Of a stretch of 39,191 nt of DNA, positions 34,413 to 39,191 are shown in pieces; the stretch's first letter is position 1; each line of letters opens with the position of its first letter. Source of the stretch: an uncultured Bacteroides sp. (GTDB taxonomy: Bacteria > Bacteroidota > Bacteroidia > Bacteroidales > Bacteroidaceae); assembly GCA_947074295.1 (NCBI GenBank), contig CAMTPC010000018.1, positions 1-39,191 on the forward strand, written 5' to 3'. The position numbers were made by a program, and so were the translations under genes. Under the pieces are notes generated by a model that made no database searches, had not been told where the DNA came from, and saw nothing but the letters and a program-made list of their open reading frames with translations.

Positions 34413-35665
34413 AATTCGATACAATAATAATAGGAGGTGGGTTGGCTGGATTGATATGTGGTATTCGTCTGCAACAAAGTGGGCAAAGATGTGCCATTAT
34501 CTCTACAGGCCAAAGTGCTTTGCACTTTTCCTCTGGTTCTTTTGATCTGTTGGGTTATAGCCCCGATGGGCATGAGCTGGTTCATCCTCTTGAAGGAATT
34601 GAAAACCTGAACGAAGACCATCCTTATCGTCAGCTCGACATAGAGGTGATTGAGCGCTATCTGTCTGAAATCCCCCAAATGTTTAAGAGTTCGGGGATCA
34701 ACTTGCAGGGTAGTTCTTCCAATCATTATCGCATAACACCGACGGGAGGCATCAAGAATACCTGGTTGACCTTGGATGACTTCCATGTGTTTGACGCTAG
34801 GGATAAGTTCCCGTGGGAAAAGGCTTTAGTCGTGAATTTTGATGGTTTCCTAGATTTCTATCCACAGTTCATAGTCGATGCTTTCGAATCGCATGGCGTG
34901 AAGACTTATTTTAAATCCATCAGTTTGCCCGTGCTAGATAAAATACGCGAGAACTCGACTGAGATGCGCTCGGCTAATATAGCCCGTGTATTCGAATCAC
35001 CTGAACACTTGGACCGAATGATTGAGATACTGGGTATTTTGGATATCGATTCGGAGGTGATTGTGATGCCGGCTGTCTTTGGTCTTGATTCTGATAAACC
35101 TCTAAACTACTTAAAATCGAAACTGAGTAAACCATTGTGTCTGATACCGACTTCTTTTCCATCAGTTCCTGGAATCCGCACACAGCAGCAACTTATTCAG
35201 CATTTTACAGCTCAAGGAGGCACACATCTTCTTGGCGATTCCGTAGTCAGTGCAATTCTAGATGATGATAATCGTGTGATAACTATAAAAACTCTCAACC
35301 AAGGCGAAGTTAACTTTGTGGCCAATGATTATATACTGGCTACAGGAAGTTTTATTAACAAAGGGCTAATTGCCAGTCCAGATTCGGTGGTAGAACCTTT
35401 GTTTAACATAGATGTGGACTATGATATGGATCGCAATAACTGGTATGACAAAAATTTCTTTAATCCGCAGCCTTATATGAACTTTGGTGTTAAAACAGAC
35501 AAAGATTATAGGGCTATGCGAGCAGGTAAGAGGATAGACAATTTGTATGCAATAGGTTCTATACTTTCGGGTAGCAATATGCTTCAAGAAGGCTGTGGGG
35601 CAGGTGTGTCGCTGCTTACAGCCTTTAAAGTGGGCGACACTATACTTTCTACTAATAAACTTTAA
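34409..35665 (+). CDS. glpB: Anaerobic glycerol-3-phosphate dehydrogenase subunit B
   Basis: This 418-residue flavoprotein (E. coli GlpB 419) has an N-terminal Rossmann nucleotide site Ile-Gly-Gly-Gly-Leu-Ala-Gly-Leu-Ile-Cys-Gly (about 8-18) and a C-terminal Gly-Ser-Ile-Leu-Ser-Gly-Ser-Asn-Met...Gly-Cys-Gly-Ala-Gly-Val-Ser segment expected of GlpB. It is part of the GlpABC complex. Its start overlaps the glpA stop and glpC follows 16 bases after, so all three are one operon. Confidence 0.95.
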   Translation: MKFDTIIIGGGLAGLICGIRLQQSGQRCAIISTGQSALHFSSGSFDLLGYSPDGHELVHPLEGIENLNEDHPYRQLDIEVIERYLSEIPQMFKSSGINLQGSSSNHYRITPTGGIKNTWLTLDDFHVFDARDKFPWEKALVVNFDGFLDFYPQFIVDAFESHGVKTYFKSISLPVLDKIRENSTEMRSANIARVFESPEHLDRMIEILGILDIDSEVIVMPAVFGLDSDKPLNYLKSKLSKPLCLIPTSFPSVPGIRTQQQLIQHFTAQGGTHLLGDSVVSAILDDDNRVITIKTLNQGEVNFVANDYILATGSFINKGLIASPDSVVEPLFNIDVDYDMDRNNWYDKNFFNPQPYMNFGVKTDKDYRAMRAGKRIDNLYAIGSILSGSNMLQEGCGAGVSLLTAFKVGDTILSTNKL

Positions 35666-35681
35666 AACGGGAGATCACTAT

Positions 35682-36941
35682 ATGAATGCACAACAAGTTA
35701 ATATAAGCAAGTTCAACTTTGAACAGTGTATAAAGTGCACCATCTGTACTGTATATTGTCCAGTTGTTCCCATCAATCCAATTTTTCCTGGCCCCAAACA
35801 AGCGGGTCCGGATGGTGAGCGTCATCGTATGAAAGCTTCAGAACACTTTGAGCCTAACTTAAAACTATGTCTCAATTGCAAACGTTGTGAAGTGGCTTGT
35901 CCGTCAGGGGTGCGTATTGGTGATATCATTCAATCGGCACGTATCAAATACTCAGAACATAAACCCTTATGGCGCGATACGATGCTGGCCAATACGGATA
36001 TTATGGGGAAAACTTCAACGAAATTTGCATCTCTTGTGAATGCTTCTCTCGCTTTGTCGCCCATAAAGAAGATGATGGATAGTCTCCTAAAAATAGACCA
36101 TCGCCGTATGTTCCCACAATATTCGTCACAGACATTTGAAAAATGGTACAAGAAGGAAGCTAAAGCCCGACAAGGAATGTTTGCTCGTCAGATTAGTTAT
36201 TACCATGGCTGTTATGTGAACTACAACTACCCTAAGCTGGGACAAGATTTGATTATGATTTTGAATGCTTTAGGTTTTGGGGTGAACTTATTGGAGAAAG
36301 AGAAATGTTGTGGTGTCGCATTGATCATGAATGGGCTGATTGATAAAGCCAAGAAGAATGCAAAACACAATTTATCGATAATAAAAAATGCATTGAGTGA
36401 TAAGAACGAAAAGGTGCTGACCACATCATCGACTTGCACCTATACATTGCGAGATGAATATAATCATCTGCTAAATATGGATAACAGCGGAGAACGTGAT
36501 GATATCGAAATGACGACCCGTTTTATTTATCGATTAATAGAATCAGGAGAGGTGAAAATTGTTTTTAAGGATGACTTTAAGAAGCGTATTGCTTATCATA
36601 CGCCTTGTCACATGGAGAAGCTGGGGTGGTCTATCTATTCAGTTTCTTTATTGCGCATGATTCCTAATGTAGACTTTATTATGTTGAAATCTCAATGTTG
36701 TGGAATTGCGGGTACTTATGGTTTTAAAAAGGAAAACTACTCAACTTCGCAAGCTATAGGTAGCTCTTTGTTTCGGCAAATTGAGATGGCCGATGTCGAT
36801 TGCGTGGCAACAGATTGCGAAACCTGCAATTGGCAGATCGAGATGTCTACGCATGCGAAAGTGATGAACCCTATAGGGATATTGGCCGAAGCGATAGATT
36901 ATGAAAGAACAATAGCAATCAATGTAGTGTATAGAATTTGA
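35682..36941 (+). CDS. glpC: Anaerobic glycerol-3-phosphate dehydrogenase subunit C
   Basis: The start at 35682 is chosen because the longer frame from 35595 would overlap glpB by 70 bases and adds no conserved sequence. The 419-residue iron-sulfur subunit has two ferredoxin-type motifs, Cys16-x2-Cys19-x2-Cys22-x3-Cys26-Pro and Cys63-x2-Cys66-x2-Cys69-x3-Cys73-Pro, and two CCG (heterodisulfide-reductase-like) domains, each with Cys-Cys-Gly (Glu-Lys-Cys-Cys-Gly-Val and Gln-Cys-Cys-Gly-Ile). GlpC anchors GlpAB to the membrane and passes electrons to menaquinone. Last gene of the operon; a shared terminator with the convergent regulator follows. Confidence 0.95.
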   Translation: MNAQQVNISKFNFEQCIKCTICTVYCPVVPINPIFPGPKQAGPDGERHRMKASEHFEPNLKLCLNCKRCEVACPSGVRIGDIIQSARIKYSEHKPLWRDTMLANTDIMGKTSTKFASLVNASLALSPIKKMMDSLLKIDHRRMFPQYSSQTFEKWYKKEAKARQGMFARQISYYHGCYVNYNYPKLGQDLIMILNALGFGVNLLEKEKCCGVALIMNGLIDKAKKNAKHNLSIIKNALSDKNEKVLTTSSTCTYTLRDEYNHLLNMDNSGERDDIEMTTRFIYRLIESGEVKIVFKDDFKKRIAYHTPCHMEKLGWSIYSVSLLRMIPNVDFIMLKSQCCGIAGTYGFKKENYSTSQAIGSSLFRQIEMADVDCVATDCETCNWQIEMSTHAKVMNPIGILAEAIDYERTIAINVVYRI

Positions 36942-36984
36942 GGTATAGTGCGATAAGACTGCAACAACGACAAAGCTAGAAGAA

Positions 36985-37026
36985 ACAGGCTTGTGCAATA
37001 GGGTTTAAACCTATGTACAAGCCTGT
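36985..37026. terminator. Bidirectional terminator between glpC and the DeoR regulator
   Basis: ACAGGCTTGT (36985-36994) and ACAAGCCTGT (37017-37026) are perfect complements, and the 22-base loop contains a further near-palindrome centred on GTTTAAAC. A weak T run follows on the + side. It lies between convergent genes and can serve both. Confidence 0.75.
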
Positions 37027-37058
37027 GGTGCTTTTATATTAATTCTGATGAGAATAAA

Positions 37059-37829
37059 TTAAACGATAATCAACTCGATACCCATTTCTTCAATGGCTTG
37101 CGCAATAGATTTCGAAATACCTGAATCGGTGATGATGACATCAACACGGTCTAGATTGCAAATTTTTCCAAAACCGCGACGGCCAAACTTAGAGGAGTCT
37201 GTTAGGATGATGACACGAAGAGAAGCTTCAATCATTTTCTTGTTAAGCATGGCTTCCTCAATATTAGAGTTGGTGATGCCATAATCAAGATCGATGCCAT
37301 CTACGCCAAGGAAAAGCTTGGAACAGTTTACTTGATCGAAAAACTGAGAGGTATAATCGCCAACGACCGAAAATGAGCTCTTTCGCACCATACCCCCCAG
37401 CTGTATCACATCAACATTGGGTTTGGAATTGAGCAGTGAAGAAATTTTCAACGATGCTGTGACCACCGTAAGGTGATTATGTGCATCTGGCGCTATACAT
37501 TCGGCGAATGTATAAACTGTAGAGCCTGAAGCGATGATGACTGAGTCTTCTTGCTCCAGAAGCTGCGTGGCAGCCATTGCTATTCGTCGTTTCTCGTCAA
37601 TGCAAAGCTTTTCCTTCTCTTCCACATCCAAGTCGGATGCTACAGGATTGATGGGACTAGCGCTTCCATGTGTACGATAGAGCAACTTTTTGTCCTCTAA
37701 ATATTTCAGATCTTTGCGGATAGTAACAGGGGTTACATCAAGCTCCTTTGATATGTCTATCACTTTTACATACCCATTCTTGTTCAAGCAATCAAGTATA
37801 TACTTATGTCTTTCTGCGATACTGGCCAT
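37059..37829 (-). CDS. DeoR-family transcriptional regulator, GlpR-like
   Basis: The start at 37829 (Met-Ala-Ser-Ile-Ala-Glu-Arg) is chosen because a longer frame reaching 37877 runs through a near-perfect promoter. The 256-residue protein has the DeoR helix-turn-helix (about 18-55, Val-Ile-Asp-Ile-Ser-Lys-Glu-Leu-Asp-Val-Thr-Pro-Val-Thr-Ile-Arg-Lys-Asp-Leu) and the C-terminal phosphosugar-sensing domain (Ile-Ala-Ser-Gly-Ser-Thr-Val, Phe-Leu-Gly-Val-Asp-Gly-Ile, Asp-Ser-Ser-Lys-Phe-Gly-Arg). Convergent with glpABC and adjacent to it, so it is probably a GlpR-type repressor sensing glycerol-3-phosphate; another phosphosugar is possible. Confidence 0.9.
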   Translation of the reverse strand: MASIAERHKYILDCLNKNGYVKVIDISKELDVTPVTIRKDLKYLEDKKLLYRTHGSASPINPVASDLDVEEKEKLCIDEKRRIAMAATQLLEQEDSVIIASGSTVYTFAECIAPDAHNHLTVVTASLKISSLLNSKPNVDVIQLGGMVRKSSFSVVGDYTSQFFDQVNCSKLFLGVDGIDLDYGITNSNIEEAMLNKKMIEASLRVIILTDSSKFGRRGFGKICNLDRVDVIITDSGISKSIAQAIEEMGIELIIV

Positions 37830-37847
37830 CTGTTCTAAGTTTTTTTT

Positions 37848-37878
37848 CAAATATAAGTAATTTTGATAGGAAAGCAAA
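37848..37878 (-). promoter_or_regulatory. Consensus Bacteroidetes promoter of the DeoR regulator
   Basis: On the minus strand, TTTG (37878-37875), 19 bases, then TATATTTG (37855-37848) matches TTTG-N19-TAnnTTTG without a mismatch. The -7 is 18 bases from the chosen ATG. This is the best promoter match found in the window. Confidence 0.75.
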
Positions 37879-38247
37879 AATCAAAGCTTTATTTTCATTT
37901 GAGAATGAGTTTTATGTCTCGGACTGCTCTTTTTCTGCAGAAAAGTGCGATTTGCTTTCCTATCTTTGTCGTGTTTTATAGAAATGAGATAGTAGCTGTT
38001 TCTCCTTTTGTTATTTTTTCTAATTGTTTTTCGTTTTTCCTGAATGAATTTGATAAATACAGTGTTTTTTTAGTGCTAAACATTGCTAACGAAATATCTA
38101 TCAAAAATATTGGAATTTTGAAATAATACCTTCCATAAAGTCTTTTCGCTTTTATGGGATGGTGTAGAATATTTTTAATCTAATGAGTTATTAATGCTCT
38201 CTTTAAAAGTAGAATCCTCAAATCTGAATAACTTCAGAGAAGAGGAT
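37879..38247. other. AT-rich gene-free stretch between the DeoR gene and the unknown gene
   Basis: Apart from the regulator promoter, this AT-rich region holds no convincing gene. It contains a terminator-like hairpin at about 38128-38163 (ACCTTCCATAAA pairing imperfectly with TTTATGGGATGGT) that follows no recognised + strand gene, and the terminator of the unknown gene at 38212-38249. Confidence 0.55.
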
Positions 38248-38249
38248 TC
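38212..38249 (-). terminator. Nested hairpin at the end of the unknown 185-aa gene
   Basis: GAATCCTC (38212-38219) pairs with GAGGATTC (38242-38249), and inside it TCTGAA (38223-38228) pairs with TTCAGA (38233-38238). It overlaps the stop codon region of the minus-strand gene, and a modest T run follows in that direction. Confidence 0.65.
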
Positions 38250-38805
38250 ATAAGATTCTTATTCTTCCTGGATGACTCAAAGCTTTAGTTATTATTTTAT
38301 TATACTCTTTGCTTATTTGTTCCCTTCTGTTTGCATAGATGTTTTCATGTGAGAAACGAAGCGTGTCATTGTTTATAGCTCTGTCGGACGTGAAGCTGTA
38401 TGTCGCAGTTGCCATAAACAGCTTAAATGAACTGTAGTTGAAATTAAGTATAATAAAATCCCTAAACCAATCATAGTAACACTTATTTAAGCTCTTCTTG
38501 TCTTTTACGGTTTTCTCTCTTGCCTCACAGCATTCCATAAGGTCTAATATCTCGTCTGCAGATAATGATATATACCGCAATAATTCAAACTGATTGAATA
38601 ACCTCTCTTTATAATTTAAATTGTGGTTATAGCAGAATTTGGCCGTTTCCATAAAGATATTTCTCCAGTATAGTTCAAGTTCCTCTTTTGTCGATCCTAT
38701 GAGATTGAAATTATCGTCTAAATACTTTATATCTTTTGATATATCTTGGTTGCTAAATCCTTGACTTTTTAGCCGTTTTATATATTTAGTTTTAAATTCG
38801 CACAT
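38248..38805 (-). CDS. Hypothetical protein, 185 aa, not recognised
   Basis: I do not recognise this protein. It is 185 residues, highly charged, with no signal peptide or membrane helix, likely mostly helical and cytoplasmic. The N-terminus Phe-Lys-Thr-Lys-Tyr-Ile-Lys-Arg-Leu-Lys-Ser-Gln-Gly-Phe-Ser-Asn-Gln-Asp-Ile could be a short DNA-binding or docking helix pair, but this is a guess. Base composition is clearly AT-richer than the rest of the window, like other accessory genes. It is divergent from the integrase-like gene start at 39125. A -7 element TATTTTTG (minus strand, 38869-38862) lies 57 bases upstream, followed by two TTTGTCAACC repeats at the expected transcription start. A hairpin at the stop supports a real transcription unit. 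Confidence 0.6.
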   Translation of the reverse strand: MCEFKTKYIKRLKSQGFSNQDISKDIKYLDDNFNLIGSTKEELELYWRNIFMETAKFCYNHNLNYKERLFNQFELLRYISLSADEILDLMECCEAREKTVKDKKSLNKCYYDWFRDFIILNFNYSSFKLFMATATYSFTSDRAINNDTLRFSHENIYANRREQISKEYNKIITKALSHPGRIRIL

Positions 38806-38844
38806 AAGTAATTAATTTAAGGAGTTAATGAATAATAAACATTT

Positions 38845-38865
38845 GGTTGACAAACGGTTGACAAA
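38845..38865. repeat. Tandem GGTTGACAAA repeats
   Basis: GGTTGACAAA occurs at 38845-38854 and 38856-38865, an 11-bp period, so both copies lie on the same DNA face. They sit between the unknown gene and the integrase-like gene. Candidates are an operator for the unknown gene or arm-type sites for an integrase. Confidence 0.6.
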
Positions 38866-39124
38866 AATAAAGGAGAGAAATAGCTATGTGCTGAATATCA
38901 GCGAGTTATTTCTCTCCTTTGTGGACCAGATAGGGGTTTAGAAATAACTTTACAAAAACGAACCTGATTGCATAAGTGGTTGATAGCTAATGCTGTATGC
39001 TTTTTCGTATATCATATACTATCATTTGATATTTTGTACTTTCATAAAAGGGGGGAGGGGAAGATAGGCTTTACTCCCCCTTTGCTTTTCTTTATATTTG
39101 TACTTCAAATCAAAGCAACATAGC
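38866..39124. other. Hairpin-rich region between two divergent genes
   Basis: This belongs to a 319-base gene-free stretch. It contains a long stem-loop at 38869-38920 (14-bp perfect arms AAAGGAGAGAAATA/TATTTCTCTCCTTT, with the inner hairpin GCTGA-ATA-TCAGC) and a second, terminator-shaped hairpin at 39047-39083 (AAAGGGGG/CCCCCTTT, then a T-rich run). Neither follows a recognised gene. TATATTTG at 39093-39100 is a -7 element for the gene at 39125. Confidence 0.6.
39093..39100 (+). promoter_or_regulatory. -7 element upstream of the truncated 3' gene
   Basis: TATATTTG matches TAnnTTTG exactly, 24 bases before the ATG at 39125. The -33 is weak at the usual spacing. Confidence 0.5.
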
Positions 39125-39191
39125 ATGAAGGAGAAAGGTACAAAATATAATTGCAGGGTCTTTATTGACAAAGATAGTCAAATAATGATTC
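39125..39191 (+). CDS. 3'-truncated gene, N-terminus resembling a tyrosine integrase
   Basis: Only 22 codons fit in the window, beginning Met-Lys-Glu-Lys-Gly-Thr-Lys-Tyr-Asn-Cys-Arg-Val-Phe-Ile-Asp-Lys-Asp. This basic start followed by a beta strand resembles the arm-DNA-binding N-terminus of Bacteroidetes tyrosine recombinases. The call rests on few residues and on context (repeats, hairpins, AT-rich unknown neighbour). The start is supported by a -7 element 24 bases upstream. Confidence 0.4.
   Translation, partial: MKEKGTKYNCRVFIDKDSQIMI

Noticed and set aside
37830..37877. 16-residue extension of the DeoR regulator
   Set aside because: It covers a mismatch-free promoter on the same strand; the conserved N-terminus begins at 37829.
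1..39191. CRISPR array, tRNA or rRNA genes
   Set aside because: No spaced identical repeats, cloverleaf-like segments or rRNA-like sequence were noticed on reading; a tRNAscan/Infernal run would be decisive.

Overview
The window looks like a Bacteroidales gut-type genome (Bacteroides, Phocaeicola or a close relative). The support is SusC/SusD pairs, signal-peptide and lipoprotein glycoside hydrolases, a propeller/Y_Y_Y sensor joined to an AraC helix-turn-helix, and several matches to the Bacteroidetes promoter element TAnnTTTG. No rRNA, tRNA or CRISPR array was recognised. The genus cannot be fixed from the sequence alone.

Layout. (1) 1-14902 is a polysaccharide utilisation locus (PUL). It holds a 5'-truncated susD, a susC/susD pair, a lipoprotein GH43 endo-arabinanase-like enzyme, a GH127/GH146-type beta-L-arabinofuranosidase, a GH51 alpha-L-arabinofuranosidase and a GH97 that appears to have its own promoter. 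Together these point to pectic arabinan or arabinose-rich glycan breakdown. (2) 15208-17457 is an AT-richer pair, a radical SAM protein and a family 2 glycosyltransferase, of unknown product. (3) 17573-20046 holds a DsrE-like protein facing the hybrid cluster protein Hcp, with a small cupin divergent from hcp. (4) 20204-25321 is a membrane-anchored sensor/AraC regulator without histidine kinase or receiver, followed by a GH31 alpha-glycosidase with a good promoter and repeated candidate activator sites. (5) 25731-32457 is a TetR-led drug-efflux-type operon (TetR, TolC, HlyD-like adaptor, two ABC ATPases, two ABC-2 permeases). It corresponds to E. coli cecR/ybhGFSR, but YbhF is split into two genes and TolC is included. 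(6) 32802-37829 is an anaerobic glycerol-3-phosphate dehydrogenase operon glpABC facing a DeoR-family regulator across a shared terminator. (7) 38200-39191 is an AT-rich end with an unrecognised 185-aa gene, an intergenic region dense in repeats and hairpins, and the first 22 codons of a gene whose N-terminus resembles a tyrosine integrase. This may be the edge of a mobile element.

How the genes work together: the SusC/D complexes should bind and import oligosaccharides released at the surface by the GH43 lipoprotein. The periplasmic GH146, GH51 and GH97 would trim them to monosaccharides. The sensor/AraC protein probably controls the adjacent GH31. The TetR protein probably represses its own efflux operon through a perfect palindrome at the predicted transcription start. 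The DeoR protein probably controls glpABC through a repeated TTCG-containing element upstream of glpA. These regulatory links are inferences from position and motif.
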